Positions 25,859-34,699 of a stretch of DNA of 64,000 nucleotides are shown here, piece by piece. Every line of letters begins with the position of its first letter. The first letter of the stretch is position 1. The notes below the pieces were generated by a model that did no database searches, had not been told where the DNA came from, and saw only the letters and a list, made by a program, of their open reading frames with translations. Where the stretch lies: assembly GCA_003151425.1 (NCBI GenBank), contig PLXO01000031.1, positions 1 through 64,000 of the forward strand. The letters run 5' to 3'. The position numbers and the translations under genes were made by a program. Origin of the DNA: Acetobacteraceae bacterium (GTDB lineage Bacteria; Pseudomonadota; Alphaproteobacteria; Acetobacterales; Acetobacteraceae).

Positions 25859-27877
25859 ATGCTGGATTTTCCTGCCCGTTCGGACCGCCCCCCCGTCCAG
25901 GTCGCGCCGGCCGAAACCCCTGGCCTGCGCAGCCTGCTGACCATCGCCGTCGCGTTCGTCGTGGTCGCAGGGCTTTATTTCGGCCGGTCGGTGCTGATCC
26001 CACTTACGCTTGCGGTGCTGTTGTCCTTCCTGCTCGCGCCGCTCGTCAGCCTGCTGCGGCGGGGGCATCTCGGCCGTATCCCCTCGGTGATGCTTGCCAT
26101 ATTGGCGGCCCTCGCGGTGATCCTGGCGCTCGGCGGTCTGATCGGCACACAGGTGGCCGGACTGGCAGATGATGTGCCGCGCTACGTGTCCACCATCCAG
26201 CAGAAGGTCGATACGGTGCAGCGGCTTGTGCTGTCGCGCATGACGACATTCACGCGCAGCCTGGTCAATCAGCCTGCTCCTGTCGACGTCGCCGCCAGCA
26301 CCAAACCGCGTGCCGCCCCGGTTGGAACACCACCGGCTGGAACATCCCCGGCTCCGGCACCATCCGCTGCCGCGCAGAAGCCGATCCCGGTGGAGGTGCA
26401 TCAGCCGGACCAGACGGTCATTCAGCTCGTGCAGCGCATCGTCACGCCGGTTGTCGAACCGCTGTCCACGACGGCTATCGTGTTCGTCGTCGCGATCTTC
26501 ATCCTGCTGCAGCGCGAGGACCTGCGCGACCGGATGATCCGGCTGTTCGGCTCCTCCGACCTGCACCGGACCACAGTCGCGATGAACGACGCGGCGCGAC
26601 GCCTGTCGCGCTACCTTTTTACCCAGCTTGTCGTGAACACGGCGTTCGGCGTGTTCATCGCCACGGGTCTGGCCTTTATCGGCATACCCTCGCCGGTGAT
26701 TTGGGGCGTTCTCGGCGCTTTGCTGCGCTTCGTGCCCTATATCGGCGCGCCGCTGTCCGCCGTGATTCCGCTGGCGCTGGCCGCTGCCGTCGATCCTGGG
26801 TGGTCCGGACTGCTGTGGACCGCTTGCCTCTACCTCGTGGTGGAGATGGCCATGAGCCAAGTGGTCGAGCCGCTGCTTTACGGCCACAGCACTGGGCTCT
26901 CGCCCTTCGCGGTCGTGCTGGCGGCGACGTTCTGGACGTGGTTGTGGGGGCCGATCGGGCTTATCGTTTCCACCCCGTTGACGCTCTGCCTGGTGGTGCT
27001 CGGCCGGTATGTGGCGCGGCTGCAGTTTCTCGATGTACTGCTCGGCGACCGCCCGGCGCTGACACCGGTGGAAAGCTTCTATCAGCGAATTCTGGCGGGC
27101 GATCCGGACGAGGCACACGATCAGGCCGAGATCCTGCTGAAGGAGCGGCCGTTGTGGTCCTACTATGACGAGGTGGCGTTGCAGGGCCTGCGGCTCGCCG
27201 TCATCGACGCCGAAAGAGGCGCGCTGACCCCTGCCCATCTCGAACGGATCAAGGTGTCCATCCAAAGCCTGATCGAGGATCTGGACGATCACGAAGACGA
27301 TCAACCAACGCAAGACACGGCCGAGGAGGCGACCGCAGTCCGGCTCCGCGCCGAGCAGGGTGTTCCGAAAACCCCCCCCCCTGACGGTGCGGCGCCGACC
27401 GGGCTCGACCTTGCGCCGGCATGGCGCGGCGCGGCGCCGGTGTTGTGCATTGCCGGCCCTGGGATACTGGACGAGGCGGTTTCGACAATGCTCGCGCAAT
27501 TGCTGGAGAAGCGAGGGATTGCGGCCAGGGTTGTGGTGCACGCGGCAACCTCACGCGCCACGATCGGCGCATTGGACGTGGACGGCGTGGCGATGGCGTG
27601 CGTCTCATGCCTGGAGCTATCTGGCAGTCCGTCGCACCTGCGCTACCTGTTGCGGCGGCTGCGCCGGCGCCTGCCGCCGGAGGTGCCCGTGCTGGTCGGG
27701 GTGTGGCCGGCCGAGGACGCGATTTTGGCGGACGAACGGGTGCGCGCGGCAGTGGGTGCGGATTACTACACGACCTCGTTGCATGACGCGGTGGAGGCGT
27801 GCCTGGACGTCGCACGCAATGCGCAGGTCGACGAGCAGCCACCGTCGGAGACGATGGCGGCGGCGGCGATGCCTTGA
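25859..27877 (+). CDS. AI-2E/PerM family transporter with long C-terminal domain
   Basis: 672 residues from the ATG after AAGGACC; the track start upstream runs through the MITE. The N-terminal half is a PerM-type membrane domain: paired spans (LLTIAVAFVVVAGLYFG, LIPLTLAVLLSFLLAPL), a linker, then the FVVAIFILLQREDLRDRMIRLFG block and several spans ending LCLVVLGRYV. The C-terminal ~250 residues are soluble, with VLCIAGPGILDEAVSTMLAQLL and VPVLVGVWPAEDA suggesting a Rossmann-like fold. The family exports small molecules or ions; AI-2 is only a namesake. The linker has a repeat expansion (PVGTPPAGTSPAPAPS). Confidence 0.85.
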   Translation: MLDFPARSDRPPVQVAPAETPGLRSLLTIAVAFVVVAGLYFGRSVLIPLTLAVLLSFLLAPLVSLLRRGHLGRIPSVMLAILAALAVILALGGLIGTQVAGLADDVPRYVSTIQQKVDTVQRLVLSRMTTFTRSLVNQPAPVDVAASTKPRAAPVGTPPAGTSPAPAPSAAAQKPIPVEVHQPDQTVIQLVQRIVTPVVEPLSTTAIVFVVAIFILLQREDLRDRMIRLFGSSDLHRTTVAMNDAARRLSRYLFTQLVVNTAFGVFIATGLAFIGIPSPVIWGVLGALLRFVPYIGAPLSAVIPLALAAAVDPGWSGLLWTACLYLVVEMAMSQVVEPLLYGHSTGLSPFAVVLAATFWTWLWGPIGLIVSTPLTLCLVVLGRYVARLQFLDVLLGDRPALTPVESFYQRILAGDPDEAHDQAEILLKERPLWSYYDEVALQGLRLAVIDAERGALTPAHLERIKVSIQSLIEDLDDHEDDQPTQDTAEEATAVRLRAEQGVPKTPPPDGAAPTGLDLAPAWRGAAPVLCIAGPGILDEAVSTMLAQLLEKRGIAARVVVHAATSRATIGALDVDGVAMACVSCLELSGSPSHLRYLLRRLRRRLPPEVPVLVGVWPAEDAILADERVRAAVGADYYTTSLHDAVEACLDVARNAQVDEQPPSETMAAAAMP

Positions 27878-27898
27878 AGGCGTCGCGGCGCTTCGCTA

Positions 27899-28086
27899 GA
27901 GCCCGGATTCCTCACACTGTCGCGGGAGGATGGCAAAGGGCACTGCCGTGCCCCAATAGTCCTATGTGGGTTTTCCCGCCGCCGCCAATACCGGGTGTAT
28001 GCGCAGGGCGCGAAAACCCCCATTGGTCCCTTGGGGCGCGACAAGGACCGAGCCAGCATCCGCGAGAGGCTGAGAAGTCCGGGTTA
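27899..28086. repeat. 188-bp imperfect palindrome (MITE/REP-like)
   Basis: The two halves are diverged inverted copies of about 80 bp: AGCCCGGATTCCTCA...TCGCGG on the left answers AACCCGGACTTCTCA...TCGCGG read from the right, with GTGGGTTTTC and GGGGGTTTTC facing each other near the centre. It would fold into one long hairpin. It ends within the yqjD-like gene's stop region, so it may act as a terminator between convergent transcripts. Confidence 0.8.
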
Positions 28087-28332
28087 GTTCCCAGACGAAT
28101 GGCGCGAAGGGAGGAGCGACCCAAGGCGGCCAAACAGATACCCCAGCGTGAATACCACCAGAGCGGCGGTGATCGGCTGCGCGCGAATCACGTCCCGCAC
28201 CTCACCGATGCCGCCTCGGGCCGCGCATGCCGCACGCTGGGCCCGGTCCGCTGCGTCCTGAACGCCGTCCGCGACCCCTTGGACTGCCTCCGTGACCGAG
28301 TCCCGAATGCCGCTTTCGTCTGAATCGCTCAT
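28084..28332 (-). CDS. YqjD/ElaB-like (DUF883) small membrane protein
   Basis: An 82-residue protein with an amphipathic N-terminal half (SVTEAVQGVADGVQDAADRAQRAA) and a C-terminal span AALVVFTLGYLFGRLG, the arrangement of DUF883 proteins that tether to the inner membrane and bind ribosomes in stationary phase. AAGGAGG lies 6 nt before the ATG. It converges on the AI-2E gene across a long palindrome. Family assignment is by pattern. Confidence 0.7.
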   Translation of the reverse strand: MSDSDESGIRDSVTEAVQGVADGVQDAADRAQRAACAARGGIGEVRDVIRAQPITAALVVFTLGYLFGRLGSLLPSRHSSGN

Positions 28333-28768
28333 GCTTACCTCCTTGTGGCGCGCGCACCCTGGCGGCGGCTTATGGCCGTTTCGAGGCGACGGCGCGGCAT
28401 CGCTTCGGGCCCCCCTGCGTGCTGACGCATGTTGGGTGGCTGCTACAAGTTGTCACCAGTACGACCGATCCGCCGGCAACGAAACCCGTTCCATGCACAA
28501 CGACGGACCACAGGCCCTGCAACGTTTTCTGTTCGATATTGGCGAGACACCAACCGGCGGAAGCGTTGAGCCGTTCCAACGCTTTCGCCGGTTGGTATCG
28601 CGCGCGGGGCTGCCCGAGGGAGGCAACGTGCGGCCACGCGCCACTCCAAGACAGATGCCGGCCACCCGACGATCCGGCCAAATGTCAAACCTTCGGGCGG
28701 CTGGCATGACGCGCGGCCCGCCAATCATCCCGGTGGGCGATACGACCCACGGTAAATGCCCACGGTAA
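28333..28768. other. intergenic region with a REP-like hairpin and a 13-bp tandem repeat
   Basis: No gene is supported. Arms at 28549-28567 and 28578-28596 (ACCAACCGGCGGAAGCGTT and its complement with one mismatch) form a 19-bp stem with a 10-nt loop. CCCACGGTAAATG is tandemly duplicated at 28746-28771, so the yihY-like ATG exists twice in two frames. Confidence 0.75.
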
Positions 28769-29671
28769 ATGATGGAACGGTCATCATGCTCCGCGGCGCG
28801 CGTCGGCTTGTGGACGTTCATCACGTTAACGTGGCGGAGGATTTACCAGCACAACCTCTCGGCTCTCGCCGCCGCCGCGGCGTTCTACGCGCTGCTTTCC
28901 ATTTTTCCCACGCTCACGGCTCTGGTGTCGCTCTATGGCCTCGTTACGGATCCTGCCATGGCGGAACGGCAAGCCGCGGCCATGGAAGGGGTGCTTCCGC
29001 CAGAGGCTCTCAAACTGGTGGCTACCTGGCTCCAGGCTCTGGTCCAAGGACCGGCCGCGAGGTTTGGTATCGGGCTGCTCATCAGCGTCCTTCTCGCCTT
29101 ATGGAGCGTGTGGTCGGCGACCGTGATGCTGATGAATGCCATCAACATCTGCTACGGCGACAAGGAAACGCGCAGCTTCGTTCGGTTCAACCTTGAAGCC
29201 GTCGCGCTAGGTGCCGGCCTCGTGCTTTTTGGTGTCGTTGCTATCACGCTCGTTGCGGTGGTGCCCGTCCTCTTGGACAGTCTCCATGCGACAGGAGCAT
29301 GGCACGCCGTGATCTCGCTGGTACGCTGGCCGATCCTGGCGGCGCTGGTCATCACCCTGCTGGCGATCATCTACCGATACGGGCGCGCCCGGGTACTGCG
29401 GAAGTGGGAATGGATCAGTAGGGGCGCGGCGACCGCCACGGCGTTATGGCTCATCGGTTCGATCGTCTTCAGCTTCTACGTCTCCGAGGTCGGAAGCTAC
29501 GACAGGACATATGGATCGCTGGGCGCGGTCATCGTCCTGCTGCTCTGGTTCTATATGACCGCCTACGTCATTTTGATCGGGGCGGAATTGAATGCCGAGG
29601 CGGAACGTCAGGCGGCAGGTCAAGGTTCTGCTCTGCCCAAGCCAGCCGGAGGCGATGCCCCTGGACCTTGA
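28769..29671 (+). CDS. YihY/BrkB family inner-membrane protein
   Basis: A 300-residue protein with six predicted spans, the family N-terminal amphipathic stretch (HNLSALAAAAAFYALLSIFPTL), the NAINICYG segment and the C-terminal SYDRTYGSLGAVIVLLLWFYMTAYVILIGAELNAE, which is the most conserved part of the family. Once annotated as RNase BN; now regarded as a membrane protein of unknown function, possibly a transporter. The start is uncertain because the 13-bp duplication supplies two ATGs in different frames; only the second is in frame. Confidence 0.88.
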   Translation: MMERSSCSAARVGLWTFITLTWRRIYQHNLSALAAAAAFYALLSIFPTLTALVSLYGLVTDPAMAERQAAAMEGVLPPEALKLVATWLQALVQGPAARFGIGLLISVLLALWSVWSATVMLMNAINICYGDKETRSFVRFNLEAVALGAGLVLFGVVAITLVAVVPVLLDSLHATGAWHAVISLVRWPILAALVITLLAIIYRYGRARVLRKWEWISRGAATATALWLIGSIVFSFYVSEVGSYDRTYGSLGAVIVLLLWFYMTAYVILIGAELNAEAERQAAGQGSALPKPAGGDAPGP

Positions 29672-29817
29672 GCCATGGCGAATGGAATTATACCTTCCCG
29701 GCCTGGATCACCGTATTCGTCGCTGTGATCGATCAACATTCGATTGGCGCGATCCCGCGCGGGATGCGCGCGGCACGCGCCGGCGCGGCGTTGCCAGCAC
29801 CCTGAGAGGACCACGAA

Positions 29818-30294
29818 TTGGAAACCATCCTTACGGCGCACGCCGACCCCGACCAGCCCCGCGCCACGTTTCGCGCGATCGAGGCCGTGCTCGCCGAAGC
29901 GCCGGGCCACATCCTGTTCACCGTCCTGGCGCACCATCCGGCGGCGCGGCAGTCAGAGCGCTGCTACACCAACCGGCCGGACGCCTATCCGATCGGCGGG
30001 CGCAAGCCGGTGACCGACAGCGCCTGGATGCAGCGCGTGATCCATGGCGGCAAGCCGTATATCGGCCGCACGCGCGAGGACATCGCGGCGCATTTCTTCG
30101 ACCACGCGCTGATCGCGTCGCTGGGCTGCGAGTCGATCCTGAACATGCCGGCACGCTGGCGCGGCCAGACGCTCGGCACGCTGAACCTGTGCCACCGCGC
30201 CGGGCACTATACGGAGGCCGATCTGCCGCGCCTGCGCCTGATCGCCCAGCTTGCGGTGCCGGCGCTGCTGATGGTGGGCGCTGTCGGCGCCTGA
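29818..30294 (+). CDS. GAF-domain protein
   Basis: A 158-residue single-domain protein beginning at a TTG preceded by GAGAGGA. It shows the GAF pattern: an N-terminal helix (FRAIEAVLAEAPGHILFTVLAHHP), RCYTNRPDAYPIGGRKPV, and the SLGCESILNMPARWRGQTLGTLNLCHRAGHYTEADL strand-helix block. GAF domains bind small ligands such as cyclic nucleotides or haem. No output domain is attached. No obvious operon partner. Confidence 0.8.
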   Translation: METILTAHADPDQPRATFRAIEAVLAEAPGHILFTVLAHHPAARQSERCYTNRPDAYPIGGRKPVTDSAWMQRVIHGGKPYIGRTREDIAAHFFDHALIASLGCESILNMPARWRGQTLGTLNLCHRAGHYTEADLPRLRLIAQLAVPALLMVGAVGA

Positions 30295-30343
30295 GAAGCG
30301 GAAGGCGCACAAGCCGCATCGCGGCGATGCGTCTCGGGCCATC

Positions 30344-30422
30344 TACGTGTTGCAGATTCATTACGTGTTGCGGATTCATAAAGCATGACCACACGTGTTG
30401 CAGATTCATAAAGCATGACCAC
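30344..30422 (+). repeat. ACGTGTTGCAGATTCAT tandem repeats
   Basis: An 18-bp unit is followed by two 30-bp units (ACGTGTTGCRGATTCATAAAG...) that differ at one or two bases. They are AT-richer than their surroundings and lie 120-200 bp upstream of the polyamine-type importer. They could be operator sites or simple slippage products. Confidence 0.85.
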
Positions 30423-30545
30423 GCGACCCGGCGCCGTCGAAGGCCTGAAGATAACGGCCCCTCGCGCCGCCACCGGCTTCCTCGTTGACACCGCCAGCCG
30501 CCGCGCGGAATGCTCCCGCCGGGAGATTTCCGGGCTGGAACAATC

Positions 30546-31358
30546 ATGACGGACGCCCTGGCGCGTGTAGAGCACACGGCGGTATCGCTGCTGGTGGCTC
30601 TCGGCGTCGCGCTGATCGGCGTGCCGCTGCTTCTCACGCTGTACCTCAGCGTGTTCGACGAGAAGCTGATCCTGTTCCCGCCGCACGCCTACACCCTTGG
30701 TTGGTATCCCGCGATCCCCGTCACCTTTGGCGCGCCGATCTGGACCAGCCTGCAACTCGGCATCGCCGCCGTCATCGGCAGCCTGCTGCTGGGCGTGCCC
30801 GCCGGCATCGGCCTTTCGCGCCATCGCTTCCGCGGCAGCAGGTTAATCGGCACGCTGCTGCTCGCCCCGCTCACCGTGCCCGGCATCGCGCTTGGCCTCG
30901 CGATCTACATCGTGCTGGTGAGCATCGACGAGCAGACCGGCACGGCGCTGACCGGTTCGCTCGTTGGGCTGGTGCTGGGCCACATCCTGATCACCACGCC
31001 CTGGGTGGTGCGGCTGTGCCTCGCCAGCCTGGCCACAACCGACCGCACCGCCGAGGAAGCCGCGGCCAGCCTCGGCGCCCATCCGCTCAAGGTGATCTGG
31101 CGCGTCACCCTGCCCGCGATGCGCCCCGGCATCATCGCCGGCGCGTTGTTCGCCTTCGTGATTTCCTTCGAGAACCTCGAACTGGCGCTGTTCCTGAGCA
31201 GCCCGGGCGTGACCACGCTGCCCGTCGCGGTACTGCAATATCTTGAATACCATATCGATCCGATGGTGGCGGCCGTGGCGGTCGCGCAGACCGTCGGCAT
31301 CGCCGTCCTGCTGTTGCTGCTCGACCGCTTCGTGCGGCTCGGCCGGGTGGTGCGATGA
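30546..31358 (+). CDS. ABC transporter permease, spermidine/putrescine type (PotC-like)
   Basis: A 270-residue permease with six predicted spans and the EAA loop EEAAASLGAHPLKVIWRVTLPAMRPGI. YLSVFDEKLILFPPHAYTLGWY is typical of PotC N-termini. I use the ATG at 30546; an in-frame ATG 12 codons earlier is possible. First gene of an importer in the order permease-ATPase-binding protein-permease. Its stop overlaps the ATPase ATG (ATGA). Confidence 0.88.
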   Translation: MTDALARVEHTAVSLLVALGVALIGVPLLLTLYLSVFDEKLILFPPHAYTLGWYPAIPVTFGAPIWTSLQLGIAAVIGSLLLGVPAGIGLSRHRFRGSRLIGTLLLAPLTVPGIALGLAIYIVLVSIDEQTGTALTGSLVGLVLGHILITTPWVVRLCLASLATTDRTAEEAAASLGAHPLKVIWRVTLPAMRPGIIAGALFAFVISFENLELALFLSSPGVTTLPVAVLQYLEYHIDPMVAAVAVAQTVGIAVLLLLLDRFVRLGRVVR

Positions 31359-32626
31359 CCGCGGCGCCGGGCGCATCGTCGCTTTCTCTGGACCACCTGA
31401 CGCGGCGGTTCGCCACCCACACCGCGGTGGACGAGCTTAGCCTCGAGGTCAGCCCTGGCGAGATGGTCGTGCTGCTCGGCCCCTCCGGCTGCGGCAAGAC
31501 CACGACGCTGCGGATGATCGCCGGCTTCATCGCGCCGCACGCCGGCGACATCCGCCTGGACGGCAGCAGCATCGTTGCACTGCCGCCGCACCGGCGCGAC
31601 ATGGGCATCGTGTTCCAGAGCTACGCGCTGTTCCCGCATCTCAGCGTGGCGCGCAACATCGCCTTCGGGCTGGAGATGCGCCGGGCAGGCACGGCCGCGA
31701 CCAACGCGCGGGTGACGGAGATGCTGCGCCTCGTGCGGCTCGATGCGTTCGCGACACGGTTGCCGCGCCACCTGTCCGGCGGCCAGCAGCAGCGGGTGGC
31801 GCTGGCGCGGGCACTGGCGATCCACCCGCGCGTGCTGCTGCTGGACGAGCCGCTGTCCAACCTGGACGCCGCGCTGCGCCAGGATATGGCGCGTGAGATC
31901 CGCCTGCTGCAACGGGGCCGCGGCATCACCACGATCATGGTGACGCACGACCAGACCGAGGCGATGGCACTGGCCGACCGGCTGGTGGTGATGCATGACG
32001 GCAAGGTGCAACAGATCGGCCCGCCCGAGGCGCTGCATCTGCGCCCCGCCAACCCCTTTGTCGCCCGCTTCATCGGCGGCAGCAATGTCGTGCAAGGTCG
32101 GATCGATGCCGGAACACGACTGGTGCTGGCCGACGGACCGGCGCTTGCGCTTGCCGCCGCCTATCATGGCGCCGGTCATTGCGCCACCGGTCATGTCGCC
32201 GCATCTCATGCCATTGCTGCGGCAACGCTCGCCGTGCGCCCTGACAGCATTCGGCTCGCCGAACCAGGTCGGCGCGAGGCCCGCACCGAGGGCACCGTCG
32301 AGCTCTGCACATGGCTCGGCGCCACGCTCGAGCACGTCGTGCGCCTCAGTCCGGGAGTGGCGATCCTGGCGCGCGGTCCAGGTCTCGGCCCGGACGCGGC
32401 CCCGCGCCACGCGGCTGGGACGCGCGTCTCGCTGCACTGGTCGGCTTCAGACGAATTCCTGTTCGATGCCGGGGATCGCCCGGTCGCCGCGGATGCGCCC
32501 CACTTCACCGCAGCCCACGTCCCGCCGCCCGACTTCACTTCGCCCCCCTTCACCCCGCCCAGCTGCACTCCACCCAACTGCACGCCGCCCAACTACACCC
32601 GTCCAACTTCACCCCGCCCCACTTGA
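31355..32626 (+). CDS. ABC transporter ATPase, PotA type, with repeat-derived tail
   Basis: A 423-residue ATPase: Walker A GPSGCGKTT, Q-loop VFQSYALFPHL, signature LSGGQQQRV, Walker B LLLDEPLSNLDA, H-loop THDQTEA, then a TOBE-like C-terminal domain. After the usual end (about residue 380) it continues as a proline-rich tail of ~40 residues in pentapeptide-like steps (FTPPS, CTPPN, CTPPN, YTRPT) from a tandem-repeat expansion. Another repeat lies inside the TOBE region (GAGHCATGHVAASH). It works with the flanking PotC- and PotB-like permeases. Confidence 0.9.
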   Translation: MTAAPGASSLSLDHLTRRFATHTAVDELSLEVSPGEMVVLLGPSGCGKTTTLRMIAGFIAPHAGDIRLDGSSIVALPPHRRDMGIVFQSYALFPHLSVARNIAFGLEMRRAGTAATNARVTEMLRLVRLDAFATRLPRHLSGGQQQRVALARALAIHPRVLLLDEPLSNLDAALRQDMAREIRLLQRGRGITTIMVTHDQTEAMALADRLVVMHDGKVQQIGPPEALHLRPANPFVARFIGGSNVVQGRIDAGTRLVLADGPALALAAAYHGAGHCATGHVAASHAIAAATLAVRPDSIRLAEPGRREARTEGTVELCTWLGATLEHVVRLSPGVAILARGPGLGPDAAPRHAAGTRVSLHWSASDEFLFDAGDRPVAADAPHFTAAHVPPPDFTSPPFTPPSCTPPNCTPPNYTRPTSPRPT

Positions 32627-32647
32627 ACCCAGCGAGGGAGACCGACC

Positions 32648-33727
32648 ATGCCTGAGCCCACTGATCGCCCTGCCCTGCCCCGCCCGCTCTATGACCGCCC
32701 CCTTTCCCGCCGCACCATGCTGGGCGCCGGTGCGCTGCTAGCCGCGCCTGCCCTGCTGTCGCACCGCGCCGCGGCGGCCGAGAACTGCGTCGTCGGCACC
32801 TGGGGCGGCGACTATGCCAGGCTGCTGCGCGACAATATCGACGACCCAATCGTGAAGCCCCTGGGCATCGATGTGATCCAGGATGTCGGTGACGAGACGC
32901 CACGCTTCGCCAAACTGACCGCGCAACGGAAATTGCCGCGCGGCACGATGGACATCGCCTGCCTCGGCGCCGTGAACGGGTTCCGCGGCACCGACGCCGA
33001 TCTGGTGGAAACGCTGGACGAAACGAAGGTGCCAAATCTCAAGCACGTCCTGCCGGCGCTGCGCATGCCCGCCTTCGTGCCGCATATCTATAGCGCCCAG
33101 GTGATCGTTTACAATCCGGCCAACGTTCCGAACCCGCCACAGAGCTTCGGCGACCTGCTCGATCCGCAATGGAAGGGCAAGATCGGCATGGTCAGCACGG
33201 TCGCGCAATGGGTGATGGCGGGAGCCAGCCTCTACGCGACCGGCACCACCACCGACTTCGACAAGGCCAAGGCCTTCATGCTGAAGCTAAACGCCAATGG
33301 CCTGCGGCTGTATCCGGAGACCGACGCTTTGGCGCCCGCCTTCAAGTCCGGCGAGATCGATGTGGGCGTCATCTGGCTGGCACGCAGCTTCATGTGGCAG
33401 AACGCCGGCTTCCCGGTGAAGGGCGCGTTCCCCAAGGAGGGGGCCATCCTTTACGTATCTGGTATGGTTCTGCCGAAGAACGCACCGAACAAGGAGGCCG
33501 CCTACAAATATTTGAACGCGTTGCTGGAACCGTCGGCCCAGCAAGGTTTCGCGGCCCATATGGGCTATCTGCCCACGGTCGACGACGCGCCGCTGAGCGG
33601 CAATGTGGGCGAGCAGCTCGCTTTCCCGGAACCCAAACCCAAGCTCGTCACGGTGGATTACGCGGCCATGAGCAAGGCAATGTCGGATCTGAACGATTGG
33701 TGGCTCAAGAACATCCAGCATAGCTGA
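32648..33727 (+). CDS. ABC transporter substrate-binding protein, polyamine/Fe type (PotD-like)
   Basis: A 359-residue extracytoplasmic protein with a Tat-like signal (LSRRTMLGAGALLAAPALLSHRAAA). The mature protein has the PotD/F-type folds: NCVVGTWGGDYARLL, an YSAQVIVYNPANV strand, FGDLLDPQWKGKIGM and GAFPKEGAILY. The ligand (polyamine, opine or similar) cannot be fixed from sequence. It lies between the ATPase and the second permease; GAGGGAG precedes the ATG. Confidence 0.87.
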   Translation: MPEPTDRPALPRPLYDRPLSRRTMLGAGALLAAPALLSHRAAAAENCVVGTWGGDYARLLRDNIDDPIVKPLGIDVIQDVGDETPRFAKLTAQRKLPRGTMDIACLGAVNGFRGTDADLVETLDETKVPNLKHVLPALRMPAFVPHIYSAQVIVYNPANVPNPPQSFGDLLDPQWKGKIGMVSTVAQWVMAGASLYATGTTTDFDKAKAFMLKLNANGLRLYPETDALAPAFKSGEIDVGVIWLARSFMWQNAGFPVKGAFPKEGAILYVSGMVLPKNAPNKEAAYKYLNALLEPSAQQGFAAHMGYLPTVDDAPLSGNVGEQLAFPEPKPKLVTVDYAAMSKAMSDLNDWWLKNIQHS

Positions 33728-33759
33728 AGCGCGATCGCTTGAGGCGGGCTCGTGAAAGC

Positions 33760-33801
33760 ATGAACCACGCAATCAAACTGGCAGAGCGTCGGCACGCGTG
33801 A
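33760..33801 (+). other. 13-codon leader ORF duplicating the start of the next gene
   Basis: ATG at 33760 reads MNHAIKLAERRHA then TGA, and the GTG of the PotB-like gene overlaps that stop (GTGA). The real gene starts MNDAINQAERAARRR, so the leader is a diverged copy of its first codons, 38 bp upstream. This is the same architecture as at 6356/6415. Confidence 0.75.
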
Positions 33802-34682
33802 ATGACGCGATCAATCAAGCGGAACGTGCGGCGCGCCGGCGTGAGGCGGGCGCCGCGATCTCGCTGCTCGGCCCGGCCAGTCTGCTGATGCTGCTGATGC
33901 TGCTCGTGCCGTGCGGCTTCATGCTGCGCGACAGCCTGAACCGTTTCGATCCCACCGAGATGATGATCGCGGCGGTGACGCCGGAGAACTATCTGCGGTT
34001 TATCGTCGACCCGTTCTATCGCGGCGTGCTGTACACGACCATTCGCGTCTCCGTCATCGTCACCGCTGCGTGCCTGGTATTCGGTCTGCCGATGGCCCGG
34101 CGGCTCGCGCGCAGCACAAGTCGATGGAAATCCGCGCTGGTAGTGCTGACGGTGCTGCCACTGTTCATCGGCTCGACCACGCGTACCGCCGGCTGGATGA
34201 TCCTGTTCAGCCGCGGCGGCATGCTGGACATCGTGTCGCAACGCATGTTCGGCGCCGGGTCGGTCAATCTGATGTACACCGAGCCCGCGGTGATCCTGGG
34301 CATCATCGCCATCAACCTGCCGTTCACCATCCTGACCTTGCAGAGCGTGTTCGAGGGCATCGATCCGCGGCTGGAGGAAGCCGCGGCCTCGATGGGCGCG
34401 GCACCGTCGCGTGCATTCTGGCGCATCGTCTTCCCGCTGGCGCTGCCGGGCGTGCTGATCGCCGGCGTGCTGTGCTTCATCCTATGCATGAACGCGTTCG
34501 CGACGCCGGTACTGCTGGGAGGGCCAAAGTTCCAGATGATGGCGCCGCTGCTGTACTGGGCGTTCTCCGGCGACAACAACTGGCCGTTCGCGGCGGCGTT
34601 GGCGTTCATATTGATGGGAACGACGCTCGGCCTGACCGGGTTGGCGAACGTAATGATCCCGCGGCGGTACCGCGGAGGATGA
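33798..34682 (+). CDS. ABC transporter permease, spermidine/putrescine type (PotB-like)
   Basis: A 294-residue permease with six spans and the EAA loop EEAAASMGAAPSRAFWRIVFPLALPGV; the N-terminal span SLLMLLMLLVPCGFMLRDSL and the NYLRFIVDPFY periplasmic loop fit PotB. GTG start overlapping a leader-ORF stop. Last gene of the importer operon; a convergent gene ends 18 bp downstream. Confidence 0.88.
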   Translation: MNDAINQAERAARRREAGAAISLLGPASLLMLLMLLVPCGFMLRDSLNRFDPTEMMIAAVTPENYLRFIVDPFYRGVLYTTIRVSVIVTAACLVFGLPMARRLARSTSRWKSALVVLTVLPLFIGSTTRTAGWMILFSRGGMLDIVSQRMFGAGSVNLMYTEPAVILGIIAINLPFTILTLQSVFEGIDPRLEEAAASMGAAPSRAFWRIVFPLALPGVLIAGVLCFILCMNAFATPVLLGGPKFQMMAPLLYWAFSGDNNWPFAAALAFILMGTTLGLTGLANVMIPRRYRGG

Positions 34683-34699
34683 ACGCCAGGCGGATGAGA

